NCBI GenBank assembly: GCA_900539855.1
Contig: UQDO01000035.1
Location: forward strand, 1-24,664
Length of the DNA stretch: 24,664 nucleotides
From: an uncultured Oscillospiraceae bacterium
GTDB lineage: Bacteria; Bacillota; Clostridia; Oscillospirales; Acutalibacteraceae
Direction: 5' to 3'
The notes beneath the pieces are model-generated. The model ran no database searches. It was not told where the DNA came from and worked only from the letters and a program-made list of their open reading frames with translations. Shown piece by piece: positions 14,790 through 22,892 of this stretch. A program made the translations under genes and the position numbers. The stretch's first letter is position 1; each line of letters begins with the position of its first letter.

Positions 14790-15589
14790 ACGGCAGTCGT
14801 CTGATCCCCCAATATCCATCTCGGGTCAATCCTGCATCCGCCTACTCTTATTTCAAAATGCAGATGCGCGCCCGTAGACCGCCCTGTGCTGCCCACAAGA
14901 GCCACCGTCTCTCCCCTCTTTACATATTCCCCTTCACTGGCTACAAGTTCACTGCAATGCCCATAAAGCGTTTCTACGTTGTCGTTATGCTTTACTATTA
15001 TATAATAACCGTATGAGTCGCTATAGCCTGCCGCGGTCACCCTGCCGTCATATGCACACATTATGGGCGTCCCGGTGTTCGCACCTATATCTATACCGCC
15101 ATGCATACGGTACTGACCGGTTACCGGATTTGTCCTGAACCCGTAATCCGACGTCAGTTTGCCTGATACCGGCCACAGGAAAGTATTTACCGTATTCCCG
15201 ACTGCCGCCACGGTTTTTGCTGTTTGCGGATTATTTATGTACCCGGTAACCGTCCCTTCAATAGGATCGGACTGGATGTCGTCGGAACTGTCGCCGCTAT
15301 TACCGCCGCCGGCGTTTTCCGGCTCGTTTTCCTCCAATTCGCTGGCTAAAGGCTCGCTGCTGTCTGAGCTGACATCTTTCTCATTCGGCTTGAGAACATC
15401 GCTTACAAGCGTGATATCATCAAATTTTTTGTGATATAAAGCGGACAATTCATCATACATTTTACCGCCGAAAATTCTGATTCCGGCCGCAAATCCGAGT
15501 ATTATCAGCACGGTAACGATCTGTAGGATCAGTATTGCAAACCGCGTATCGGTTGTTTCCCTCTTATCTTTGGGCATATTATCCTGCAT
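14786..15589 (-). CDS. Membrane-anchored M23 (LytM) peptidase-domain protein, SpoIVFA/SpoIIQ-like
   Basis: A 267-aa protein with one membrane segment (about 17-39), an acidic Ser/Glu/Gly-rich linker (about 65-110) and a C-terminal LytM domain (about 140-255). The zinc ligands look complete: His163 and Asp167 in HGGIDIG, and His242/His244 in AHLHFE, so it could cut peptidoglycan cross-links. In Bacillus, SpoIVFA has this layout and holds and inhibits SpoIVFB, which is encoded next in the operon, exactly as here. SpoIIQ has a similar build. ATG with AAAGGA 7 nt upstream; TTGTCC-17-TATAAT (15614-15642) is a candidate promoter. Family sure; the sporulation role is inferred from the pairing. Confidence 0.85.
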   Translation of the reverse strand: MQDNMPKDKRETTDTRFAILILQIVTVLIILGFAAGIRIFGGKMYDELSALYHKKFDDITLVSDVLKPNEKDVSSDSSEPLASELEENEPENAGGGNSGDSSDDIQSDPIEGTVTGYINNPQTAKTVAAVGNTVNTFLWPVSGKLTSDYGFRTNPVTGQYRMHGGIDIGANTGTPIMCAYDGRVTAAGYSDSYGYYIIVKHNDNVETLYGHCSELVASEGEYVKRGETVALVGSTGRSTGAHLHFEIRVGGCRIDPRWILGDQTTAV

Positions 15590-15613
15590 ATAATCATCCT
15601 TTCATTCGGGCTG

Positions 15614-15642
15614 ATTATATATATGCAAAAAAGCTCGGACAA
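15614..15642 (-). promoter_or_regulatory. Candidate promoter of the M23-M50 operon
   Basis: TTGTCC, 17 nt, TATAAT on the minus strand, about 25 nt before the ATG. It looks like a sigma-A site; a sporulation-specific promoter was not recognised. Confidence 0.5.
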
Positions 15643-15655
15643 AGCACCAAATATT

Positions 15656-15697
15656 AAAAAAATACCGCCGACAGGTATATCTTTACCATGTCGGCGG
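15656..15697 (-). terminator. Rho-independent terminator of the double-deacetylase gene
   Basis: Stem CCGCCGACA/TGTCGGCGG with an inner GGTA/TACC pair, 10 nt after the stop codon, then TATTTTTTT on the minus strand. Confidence 0.9.
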
Positions 15698-15707
15698 CAG
15701 CTATATT

Positions 15708-18700
15708 TTAGTTATATGAGATACTTCCGTTTGTCACGAAAACGCCTTTTATGTATTTGTCGGTCGGCACACTGTCATAGTCTACACCCTGAAGTTCCAA
15801 CAGCTGAGACAGAGTGCAGAAGCGGTATCCCTTTTCATAAAGAGCAGGCAAAACTTCTGCCAAAGCGTCAAGCGTAACGCCGCTTGTATTGGTTGAGTGA
15901 CAGCCAATTATCGAACCGCTTTTGAGGTCTCCTGCAGTCAAAGCATTGACAATGCTCTCTTTGGTAGATACGCCTCCCGGATAGTCACTGAGGGCAATAG
16001 TTGACGCTATAGCCGGCATTTTTATTGACGACAGATAGTTCCACATATATTGATTTTCAGAATACCCTCCGCCTCTGAAGAATTTACAGTCGTAGCCGAG
16101 ATTTTCTTTGTACCACGCGTTTACATTTTTAATTTCTTTTTCGGTCTCACTTCTATTTTCTATTTCGGAGAGGGTCGAATGATTGTCGGAATGGTTTGCA
16201 AGCTCATGTCCCTTGAGCATAGCATATTCCGGCAGCGACGCACCATAACCTCTGAGGCCCCGTCCTGTAAAGAAAAATGTTGCAGCGCCGTAGTACGCAT
16301 CAAATGAATCGATTATCTTGGTCGTAACGTTGTTGCCGACCTCAGAAAATACCGGTCCGTCATCAAAGGTGAATGCAATCAGTTTATAATCCTCCGGATG
16401 CAAAAACCACTGATTGTCATTATAATATTTCAGCTTTACATCGTCTATATCATATATTGCTTTGCTGCCCGAATTGCCGGACACGCTGTTTTTGACATCG
16501 ACCTGAGACATGTCGCTTACCGCAAGCTTATATTGGAACAGCTCCGAAAGTGTCACAAACCTATACCCTTCCGAATAAAGCTGCTTACATATCCTATCGA
16601 GAACACTCGCTGTCGTTGCAGACGTGCCGTGCATAAGGACAATCTTGCCGTCATAGGCGTAGTTTACAACTGCGTTGTATATATGTTCCTCTGTCGTTGT
16701 ATCAGACCAGTCAGAAACAGCTGTATTGGCGTTTGTGCCGCCGTTTACATCCTGATTTCCGGCTATAAGCGGCATATTGACCGTTGAGCACGCCTCAAAA
16801 ATTATGTCGTTTGTAGTAAGGTTGCTCGCCCTTACAAACTTCATGTCATAATTCAAAGCGTCCTTGATTTTATCGTTAAGCGGCTTTATCTGCTCGTTTA
16901 TATAGTCATCTGCTGAATATCCCGGACGGTTCTCAAGGTATCCGCTTGAAATATTGGAGTGGGTATATGTGTGATTTCCAAGCTCAAACCCGTTGTCAAG
17001 CGCATACTGCAGCTGATCGGTCCCGTATTTGTTGACACTGATGCCGGTTATGAACATTGTGCCGGCTCCGCAGTACTTTTTCAGTGTGTTTATAATCTTA
17101 ACCTGCGGATTTGAAGGATTGGAAGCATCAGACGCGGTCGGTCCGTCGTCAAAGGTCAGAGCAATCAGCTTATAATCCTGCGGATGCTTTTTCCAGTCGC
17201 TGCTCGGTGTTTCGTCAAAATCGACCGGTATCTGCGCGTCATAATCAATATTCATAACACGATACCTTGCCGTGATCTCATACCACGACACTTCCCCTAA
17301 CGTATAATAGGAATATGTACCGCCCGTGCGTACATACATGACCGATGAGAACCTGTGGTAATAAGCGTTTTTGCCGCTTTCGGACGAAAGTCCGGTAAGA
17401 ATCAGCTGATATGCCGTCTGGTCGTTGGTCTCGGAATAAACGATGTCGGTTGTTCCCTTTTTGTAGCACGCGGCGTGGCGTACATATGACGAAATATTGC
17501 CGTCGAGCTTATACCAGTCCGGATTATTGCCGACCGCATGTGACGGTGCTGCGACAAATCCGATCTCGTCGGCGTTTGCCTTTATATCATTTGAAATTAT
17601 ACCTCTGAATCTCAGTCCTGCCGAAACATAATCGGTATTATCATCAGCCTTGGTTTCGGTCCTTATCGAATAGGCGGTATCAATGCTCTGCTCGTCTGCA
17701 ACAGCGGAATCAACCGTCTCGATCTCTATTATCTGAAGGTTGTCAAAATATACTGTGGCATTGTTCGCGCCAAAAAGGAAGTGTATATCCTTGCTCCAGA
17801 AATTGCTCTGATAAGATGATATATCAGCCAAAAGAGCCGGATCGGATGTGTCGATCACAATACCGTAGCGCGCCCACTTCTTCGACATTTTAAAGTTCTG
17901 ATATGTAGTCCTGGTGCCGTCTATATAAAGTTCGACCCCAAGATCGCTCGTCTGCCAACCGGTGAAGAAATATCTGCAATATACGGTATTTGAACCGTTC
18001 AGTCCTATTATCGTATTTATCTCGGTATCGTCCGACTCCGATCTTGCATCATAATATATATAGTATTTTCTGTTTTCCTTAATTTTAAAATCTTCAAAGC
18101 CCAGACGCGCTATATTTCCTGCAACCAATTTCAACACGCTGCCGTGCTCACCGTCCGTAACTACAGAAGTTTCCGTACATCCCGAAGCTGTAATATAAGC
18201 ATCGGCAGCCGTGTCATCCATGGTATGCAGACGGCTTTCGCCATATTCATACGATGTCACTGTCTGCACGGTAAGATTATCTATTGCAAGATATGTATCG
18301 TAGCTGCCGTTCCAGCCGGGATGCATACCGATAGCAAGCGGCTCGGTCTGATTGGCTTTTACAGTAAAGGTATAATAAGCCGTCTGCCATTCGGTATCCT
18401 CGGTCAGAACGGTTGATGTATCGCCGAACGAGCAGGTTGCAGGATTTGAGTCTATCAGCGTTGCTCTTTTTGCAAGGTCATAGTCCGAAATAGATGCTGC
18501 AAGAGGATCGGGCAGGAGCCAGATGCTCATTGTTCTGCCGACGCCGCCCGAACCGGCAAGGTATTTGTAATCATACTTCAAACGATAGGTCTTGCCTGCC
18601 TCGCAGTAGAACAGATCGTTTCTGGCATTATTTTTAAGGGTCTCGTCACTGCTGCGCTGAGTTACCGGATTTTCACCGACCGTACCGTTTTTACCTATAT

Positions 18701-18950
18701 AAAACGTACCGCCATTGTTGGCTTTATTATATAAATAAAGGTAACCTCTGTCTTTATCATAATTTATTGTTGTAAGACCTCTGTGCGACGGTATACCGTA
18801 TGGCTCAAGACCGTCGAATGTAAGAGAAACGCTTGTTGTTTTGGTCTCAACTGTGCCTTCCAGTGCATTGGACGTACCTGCACATGCAAGCATAGATAAA
18901 ATGCATGCAAAACACAGAACGATACTCAAAGCTTTGCTTAATTTACGCAC
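15708..18950 (-). CDS. Secreted protein with two NodB polysaccharide-deacetylase domains
   Basis: A 1080-aa extracellular protein. A signal peptide (1-29) may be a lipobox (MLACAG). Two carbohydrate-binding-like beta domains follow (about 40-232, ending YLAIDNLTV; about 245-410, ending VYFDNLQIIEIE), then a beta-rich linker (about 420-570). NodB domain 1 (about 592-805) has TFDDGP at 599-604, His660/His664 and LMHG with His774. NodB domain 2 (about 853-1055) has TFDDGP at 861-866, His920/His924 and CHS with His1018. NodB enzymes remove acetyl groups from GlcNAc in chitin, peptidoglycan or surface glycans. Both domains depart from the usual RxPY motif: domain 2 has RGGGY (959-963) and domain 1 RASN. 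GTG start with GAGGGG upstream; own TTGACA-18-TATACT promoter. The substrate is unknown. Confidence 0.85.
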   Translation of the reverse strand: MRKLSKALSIVLCFACILSMLACAGTSNALEGTVETKTTSVSLTFDGLEPYGIPSHRGLTTINYDKDRGYLYLYNKANNGGTFYIGKNGTVGENPVTQRSSDETLKNNARNDLFYCEAGKTYRLKYDYKYLAGSGGVGRTMSIWLLPDPLAASISDYDLAKRATLIDSNPATCSFGDTSTVLTEDTEWQTAYYTFTVKANQTEPLAIGMHPGWNGSYDTYLAIDNLTVQTVTSYEYGESRLHTMDDTAADAYITASGCTETSVVTDGEHGSVLKLVAGNIARLGFEDFKIKENRKYYIYYDARSESDDTEINTIIGLNGSNTVYCRYFFTGWQTSDLGVELYIDGTRTTYQNFKMSKKWARYGIVIDTSDPALLADISSYQSNFWSKDIHFLFGANNATVYFDNLQIIEIETVDSAVADEQSIDTAYSIRTETKADDNTDYVSAGLRFRGIISNDIKANADEIGFVAAPSHAVGNNPDWYKLDGNISSYVRHAACYKKGTTDIVYSETNDQTAYQLILTGLSSESGKNAYYHRFSSVMYVRTGGTYSYYTLGEVSWYEITARYRVMNIDYDAQIPVDFDETPSSDWKKHPQDYKLIALTFDDGPTASDASNPSNPQVKIINTLKKYCGAGTMFITGISVNKYGTDQLQYALDNGFELGNHTYTHSNISSGYLENRPGYSADDYINEQIKPLNDKIKDALNYDMKFVRASNLTTNDIIFEACSTVNMPLIAGNQDVNGGTNANTAVSDWSDTTTEEHIYNAVVNYAYDGKIVLMHGTSATTASVLDRICKQLYSEGYRFVTLSELFQYKLAVSDMSQVDVKNSVSGNSGSKAIYDIDDVKLKYYNDNQWFLHPEDYKLIAFTFDDGPVFSEVGNNVTTKIIDSFDAYYGAATFFFTGRGLRGYGASLPEYAMLKGHELANHSDNHSTLSEIENRSETEKEIKNVNAWYKENLGYDCKFFRGGGYSENQYMWNYLSSIKMPAIASTIALSDYPGGVSTKESIVNALTAGDLKSGSIIGCHSTNTSGVTLDALAEVLPALYEKGYRFCTLSQLLELQGVDYDSVPTDKYIKGVFVTNGSISYN

Positions 18951-18980
18951 TATTTACACCCCTCAAACTGTTTTTAAGTA

Positions 18981-19010
18981 AGTATAGCACAAATTAAGCA
19001 TATATGTCAA
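18981..19010 (-). promoter_or_regulatory. Sigma-A promoter of the double-deacetylase gene
   Basis: TTGACA, 18 nt, TATACT on the minus strand, about 30 nt before the GTG start. Confidence 0.8.
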
Positions 19011-19053
19011 TAAATTTGGTGATTTTACAATAATTTTTGTTGATTTTATCAAA

Positions 19054-19515
19054 TTATTTCGTTTTTGATAAATCGTACGATATCCTTTTATCTCCTTCAC
19101 CGCCGACAAGGGTCAGCTTTTTTCCGTTCACTTTAAAATCATATGTAAAATCTCTTATATTTTCATTTTCAAAATCGATGCTCAAAACATCGCCATTTAT
19201 TGAATAAGTAAAAGCGTAGCTGTTTTCGGGAAGCTCAAGCAACCCGTTTCCATCGCCGTCAAAGCTGTAATATGTCACTCCGTCAAGGTCCCACCTGCCG
19301 CTCAGAGAATCTTTGTTAAAGCACAGCTTAAAAAAGAGCAGTGCCGCGGCGGTAATTATTAATGCACCCGACAACAGTATTGTACAGAATTTGAACCGTT
19401 TTAAACGTTTGCTCTTTGCTTTAGCCGGAATACTATGGCGACTGCTGCTGTCCTTCGGCTGAGATCGGCTGTTTCGTCTTACAACATTTCTATGCTTCCC
19501 GCTATGGTTGTTCAT
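19054..19515 (-). CDS. Single-pass membrane protein with lipocalin-like (DUF5640-type) domain
   Basis: A 153-aa protein: a strongly basic, Ser/Arg-rich cytoplasmic N-terminus (1-42), one membrane segment (about 43-64), then an outside beta-rich domain (about 70-150). That domain has the pattern SGRWDLDGVTYYSFDGDG, followed by alternating strands and KKLTLVGGEG. The pattern resembles small lipocalin-like domains (DUF5640 and relatives) common in clostridial surface proteins. ATG with GGAG 8 nt upstream. It lies just upstream of the deacetylase gene, which has its own promoter. No enzymatic motif. The domain name is tentative. Confidence 0.7.
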   Translation of the reverse strand: MNNHSGKHRNVVRRNSRSQPKDSSSRHSIPAKAKSKRLKRFKFCTILLSGALIITAAALLFFKLCFNKDSLSGRWDLDGVTYYSFDGDGNGLLELPENSYAFTYSINGDVLSIDFENENIRDFTYDFKVNGKKLTLVGGEGDKRISYDLSKTK

Positions 19516-19605
19516 TTCATCAACTCCGTTTGTATATTGTTTTCCTAAGAATAATACACAATAATGTTGTTATCTTTCAAAAAAAGATATCGTTATTACC
19601 TGCAA

Positions 19606-19642
19606 AACGGGCGGCAGCGGACAATATCCGTCACCGCCCGTT
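19606..19642 (-). terminator. Hairpin after the pilin-like gene
   Basis: Stem AACGGGCGG/CCGCCCGTT with a 19-nt loop that can fold further, starting about 29 nt past the stop codon. TTTTGCAGG follows on the minus strand, so the T tract is weak. Confidence 0.6.
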
Positions 19643-19670
19643 CTTATACTTCCTGTATAAAGGCAGATTA

Positions 19671-20306
19671 TTACTCAGCTTTCTTTCTTCTTATGATAAG
19701 AACAGCCATTGTCACCAGCCCTGCGGCTGAAACGAGCAGCAGAACTATCCACACTACAGGATTGCTTGCATCTCCGGTTGCAGGTACATCCGGAGTTTTG
19801 CCGGAATCGTCGCCAGGATCGGTAGGTGTCGGCGGAGTAGGCGGAGTGGGCTTTTGTGCGTTGTAGCTGTTTGTGAACTCAACAAGAGCCTCGCCCGGCT
19901 GATCGTCGGTCAGAACGGTCTCACCTACCGGCTCATATTCGTCGCCAACCTTGCGGCATACTCTGAAGCCGGAGAGTATGTTGTCGCCGAACTCGGAAAC
20001 TACTCTGTAGACAGTCTCGTCATAAGTCCAGCCCTTGGTGCTTCCCTTGACTTCGGTAAAGTCAAAACCGTCGCTGATGTAGTTTATTTTGCCTTCCCTG
20101 ATAGTGAATACAAACGAACCGGTATAGGTCTTCTCACCTTCGGTCTCAAGAGTATCCTTTACCATTGTGCAGTCAAGAACATCCGGAATTTCGGATATTG
20201 CAAACTTGAAGGTCTCCTTAGTGGGATCCATTTCGCCGGTCTTTTTGACAATGACCTTGAGCGGCAGCTCGATCCTCACATCTTTGTTCTCAAGTCTCGG
20301 CACCAT
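19671..20306 (-). CDS. Sorted surface protein with pilin isopeptide-linker domain, probably 5'-truncated
   Basis: A 211-aa C-terminal piece of a cell-wall protein. Residues about 12-148 resemble the FctA-type pilin isopeptide linker (ETFKFAISEIP, TYTGSFVFTIREG, WTYDETVYRV, VEFTNSYN). A Pro/Thr linker (PTPPTPPTPTDPG) precedes a sorting signal VPATGD, a membrane segment (about 183-204) and RRKKAE. There is no signal peptide. The reading frame continues upstream without any ATG/GTG/TTG to a TGA near 20409, and the added residues (HTPDRDEPDYENDVKC, then DACGHIM) look like real coding sequence from a Cys-containing surface repeat. A promoter-like TATAAT sits right at that edge. So the native gene has probably lost its 5' part; if translated, the product would not be exported. 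It could alternatively be an assembly break. Confidence 0.65.
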   Translation of the reverse strand: MVPRLENKDVRIELPLKVIVKKTGEMDPTKETFKFAISEIPDVLDCTMVKDTLETEGEKTYTGSFVFTIREGKINYISDGFDFTEVKGSTKGWTYDETVYRVVSEFGDNILSGFRVCRKVGDEYEPVGETVLTDDQPGEALVEFTNSYNAQKPTPPTPPTPTDPGDDSGKTPDVPATGDASNPVVWIVLLLVSAAGLVTMAVLIIRRKKAE

Positions 20307-20410
20307 GATATGTCCGCAAGCATCGCACTTGACGTCGTTCTCATAATCAGGCTCATCACGGTCGGGAGTATGAGCGGCGGTCGCGTCGTAGGCGTCGTGG
20401 TACTGGGATC

Positions 20411-20438
20411 ATTATAGCACAATTTTTAACACTTACAA
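20411..20438 (-). promoter_or_regulatory. Promoter-like sequence at the truncated 5' edge
   Basis: TTGTAA, 16 nt, TATAAT on the minus strand, immediately before the open frame of the pilin-like gene begins. It may be an unrelated promoter joined to the gene fragment. Confidence 0.5.
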
Positions 20439-20481
20439 GCATTTAAAGCATAATTTTTACAGAAATTTTGGAAGAAAGATC

Positions 20482-20519
20482 AAAAAGCAGAGGCTGCCGT
20501 ACCGACCGACTGCCTCTGC
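20482..20519 (-). terminator. Rho-independent terminator of the XRE membrane regulator
   Basis: Stem GCAGAGGC/GCCTCTGC with a foldable 17-nt loop and TTTTT on the minus strand, about 31 nt past the stop codon. Confidence 0.8.
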
Positions 20520-20549
20520 CTTTAAATGTTGATATCTATACCTCTTATA

Positions 20550-21065
20550 TCAGCTATTGATGTAACGTCCCGTAAGTATTGCCCCAACAAGTGAGGCTAT
20601 AAAAGTGACCGGTGCGAGCCTTACGAAAAGCCATTCAAACACATGGAACGCCGTCCCTAAAACAGCCGTTTGCGGATTGTTGTAGTTCCAGCCAAGATAC
20701 GGGCTGTTTAAAAACAGCAATAAAATTAAAATCATCACCGAAACAACGCAAACAGATATAAACAGCCAATGCAGTATTTTTCCTCTTACCGTCTTTTCCC
20801 TCGCAAGCTGCAGATTTATCACCTCAAGCCTTTCGGAAATTGCTTTGAGGTTGTCTGCCTCAGGCGCTGTCACAGTTTCACCGAGCAGGGTGCTGACAGG
20901 CGCTCCGAGCGCTTCCGAAATTGTGATAAGCATATCCGAGTCCGGAACAGACAGTCCCTGTTCCCATTTCGAAACGGTCTGGCGAACCACATTCAGTTTT
21001 ACTGCAAGTTCCTGCTGAGACAATCCTTTTGATTTTCTTAAAGCTTTTATGTTTTCGTTCAACAC
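20550..21065 (-). CDS. XRE-family regulator with C-terminal membrane segments
   Basis: A 171-aa protein. Residues about 5-60 are an XRE HTH (IKALRKSKGLSQQELA, VVRQTVSKWEQGLSVPD). A helical linker (70-90) leads to two hydrophobic segments (about 97-118 and 143-165), so the DNA-binding part would be tethered to the membrane. GTG start at 21063-21065 with AAAGGGG 9 nt upstream. Its promoter (TTGCGG-17-TACAAT) overlaps a short palindrome. Such HTH-plus-membrane proteins often act as stress or metabolite-sensing repressors in Firmicutes. The target is unknown; the adjacent MFS gene is a candidate. Confidence 0.85.
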   Translation of the reverse strand: MLNENIKALRKSKGLSQQELAVKLNVVRQTVSKWEQGLSVPDSDMLITISEALGAPVSTLLGETVTAPEADNLKAISERLEVINLQLAREKTVRGKILHWLFISVCVVSVMILILLLFLNSPYLGWNYNNPQTAVLGTAFHVFEWLFVRLAPVTFIASLVGAILTGRYINS

Positions 21066-21097
21066 AACGGATGACCCCTTTCAAAGTTGTTACCGTC

Positions 21098-21132
21098 ATT
21101 GTATCAGAGAACAGCCGTTGCCGCAAGCAACG
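21098..21132 (-). promoter_or_regulatory. Promoter and possible operator of the XRE membrane regulator
   Basis: TTGCGG, 17 nt, TACAAT on the minus strand. A 6-bp inverted repeat CGTTGC-N5-GCAACG (21116-21132) covers the -35, suggesting self-control. Confidence 0.5.
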
Positions 21133-21150
21133 CATGTTAACATTTGCGTT

Positions 21151-22326
21151 TTATCCGTCCTGTTTTTCAAAAGTTGCCCCCTTCGTCATACGGAAGGTGA
21201 TCAGCACCATGGTTATCATCAGAGCAAAGAAGAAAATGAGATACACCGGCATGACCGAAAAGCCTATTTTGTTTCCGATAAGTCCGAAAAGCGGCGGTAT
21301 AAATGTTGAGCCGACATACGCGCTTGCCATCTGTATGCCGATAATGGCACCTGAATTTTCCGCCCCGAAATTATAAGGCGTCGAATGGATTATGCACGGA
21401 TATATCGGCGCGCAGCCGAAGCCTATTACAAGGAAGGCTATAAACGCCGCTATATATGAGGAAACCGGTATAAACAGCATCAGTATTCCAAGGCTCAAAA
21501 CGCATGTGCCTAAAATTATCATTTTTCTGTCGCCCAGCCTGTCGGTTATAAAGCCGCTCAAAAATCTGCCGGCAGTGATGCCGATGTAAAACAAAGCAGC
21601 AAACGAAGCGGCGCGTTCCGCCGGTATACCCTTTACCTCGGCAAAATATGTGCTTGCCCAATGCATTGCCGTCGCCTCGGCGGCGCAGTATGCAAAAAAG
21701 CCCGTCAAAAGAAACGGGACGCCTTTTATCTTCAGCGCACCTATAAGTCCGACACTTTTTCCGCTTTCACTGTTTTCCTCTTTATTGACATTCCACACAG
21801 GCAGCGTTACTGTCAGAAGCAGCGCTATTGCAAGTTGAATAAAACCAACTGTGCGGTAGCCGCTGTTCCATGTGCCGCTTTTAAGTGCATGACCCATTAT
21901 GAAAGGACTGATGATAGTGCCCACTCCCCAAAAGGAATGGAGCCAGCTCATATGTTTGGCTTTGTAATGGAGTGCTATGTAGTTATTGAGTGCCGCATCT
22001 ATGGCGCCTGCTCCGAGACCGTAAGGTCCTGCGAATGCAAGCAGCATCCAAAAGCTGTTTGAAAACGAAAAGCCAAAAAGAGCGATAACGGTCAAAAAAA
22101 CACTTGCGACGGTCACATACCTCGTGCCGAATTTTCTGGTCAGTTTATCTGATAAAAGGCTTGATATTATTGTACAGCCCGATATAACCATAGATACTAT
22201 TCCCATAAATGATACCGGAACGCCGAGTTCCGTGTGCATGGCAGGCCAGCCGGAGCCTAAAAGCGAGTCCGGCAGTCCAAGGCTTATAAACGCAAGATAT
22301 ATGAGTGCAAGCAAAAGTAAGTACAT
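21151..22326 (-). CDS. MFS transporter
   Basis: A 391-aa integral membrane protein with about 12 hydrophobic segments. It has the MFS loop 2-3 motif variant SDKLTRKFGTRYV (59-71), its second-half echo TDRLGDRKM, and the N-terminal LGLPDSLLGSGWP seen in a clostridial group related to sugar/H+ symporters (FucP/GlcP-like). The substrate is not readable. ATG with AAGG upstream. It lies 75 nt after tRNA-Pro in the same direction, beyond that tRNA's terminator, with no strong promoter of its own visible. The divergence and function of the XRE gene next to it suggest regulation but do not prove it. Confidence 0.85.
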   Translation of the reverse strand: MYLLLLALIYLAFISLGLPDSLLGSGWPAMHTELGVPVSFMGIVSMVISGCTIISSLLSDKLTRKFGTRYVTVASVFLTVIALFGFSFSNSFWMLLAFAGPYGLGAGAIDAALNNYIALHYKAKHMSWLHSFWGVGTIISPFIMGHALKSGTWNSGYRTVGFIQLAIALLLTVTLPVWNVNKEENSESGKSVGLIGALKIKGVPFLLTGFFAYCAAEATAMHWASTYFAEVKGIPAERAASFAALFYIGITAGRFLSGFITDRLGDRKMIILGTCVLSLGILMLFIPVSSYIAAFIAFLVIGFGCAPIYPCIIHSTPYNFGAENSGAIIGIQMASAYVGSTFIPPLFGLIGNKIGFSVMPVYLIFFFALMITMVLITFRMTKGATFEKQDG

Positions 22327-22369
22327 AAGGTCACCTTCATTTAGGCTGGCGTGAAAATGCCGGACAAGT

Positions 22370-22402
22370 AAAAATCCCCATTCTTACGAATGAGGATTTT
22401 TT
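22370..22402 (-). terminator. Terminator of tRNA-Pro
   Basis: A 14-bp stem with one mismatch (AATCCCCATTC against GAATGAGGATT, TTAC loop) directly after the tRNA, with TTTTTAC on the minus strand. Confidence 0.75.
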
Positions 22403-22478
22403 GGTCGAGGTGACAAGACTTGAACTTGCGGCCTCTGCGTCCCGAACGCAGCGCTCTACCAAACTGAGCCACACCTCG
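22402..22478 (-). tRNA. tRNA-Pro(CGG)
   Basis: A 77-nt cloverleaf with encoded CCA. The acceptor stem is CGAGGTG/CACCTCG, the D-arm GGCTCAGTTTGGTAGAGC, the anticodon stem CTGCG/CGCAG with loop TTCGGGA (anticodon CGG), and the T-arm CAAGTTCAAGTCTTG. It reads CCG. Confidence 0.95.
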
Positions 22479-22494
22479 TTTTGAGCACCACGTT

Positions 22495-22523
22495 ATTATA
22501 TATGTTTTAAATGTTTTTGTCAA
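22495..22523 (-). promoter_or_regulatory. Consensus sigma-A promoter of tRNA-Pro
   Basis: TTGACA, 17 nt, TATAAT on the minus strand, an exact consensus, 16 nt before the tRNA. Confidence 0.9.
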
Positions 22524-22568
22524 GACCTTTTATTGATTTTTAAAAACTTTTTGTTAATAGCCCCTGCA

Positions 22569-22611
22569 CATATGCAGCCCGCGGCACAAAAGGCACCGCA
22601 GGCTGCATATG
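22569..22611 (-). terminator. Hairpin after the surface-protein anchor fragment
   Basis: A long stem (CATATGCAGCC/GGCTGCATATG plus a GCGG/CCGC inner part, one mismatch) 2 nt past the stop codon of the minus-strand fragment. No immediate T tract, so termination is uncertain. Confidence 0.5.
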
Positions 22612-22613
22612 CT

Positions 22614-22838
22614 TTATTCGGTATCAGACTTGTCGTCGGGATCAGCGCTATTCTCACTGCCGTCTGCATTGGGATTTATGCCGGTTATTGAGTTTCTGCT
22701 CTTGTTATTTACAAGCACAACAACTACCGCCGCAGCAGATACGGCACCCACAGCCGCTGCCGCTGAAACGACTATCCAAATGATCGTATTTGCGTTTGTA
22801 TTTGTGTTTGTGCCGTCTGTACCGTTTGCGGTCCCTGT
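22614..22838 (-). pseudogene. C-terminal membrane-anchor remnant of a surface protein
   Basis: A 74-codon open stretch with no start codon in a useful place. It has a Gly/Thr/Asn-rich linker (TGTANGTDGTNTNTNANT), a membrane segment (TIIWIVVSAAAAVG onward, about 25 residues), a basic stop-transfer (NNKSRN) and an acidic tail ending DDKSDTE. This is how clostridial surface or secreted-domain proteins end. Going upstream, the frame hits TAG at 22839-22841, exactly where a histidine kinase fragment begins on the other strand. The N-terminal part of the protein is therefore missing. Confidence 0.6.
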
Positions 22839-22892
22839 CTAGTCGCTTCTGCCCGGCATATTGGTACCGCCTGCATTGCCGCCGTATGCATC

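Noticed and set aside
22609..22842. 77-aa plus-strand frame opposite the membrane-anchor fragment
   Set aside because: It is the antisense of a hydrophobic anchor; the minus reading has the linker, membrane segment, basic and acidic tail order of a real protein end.
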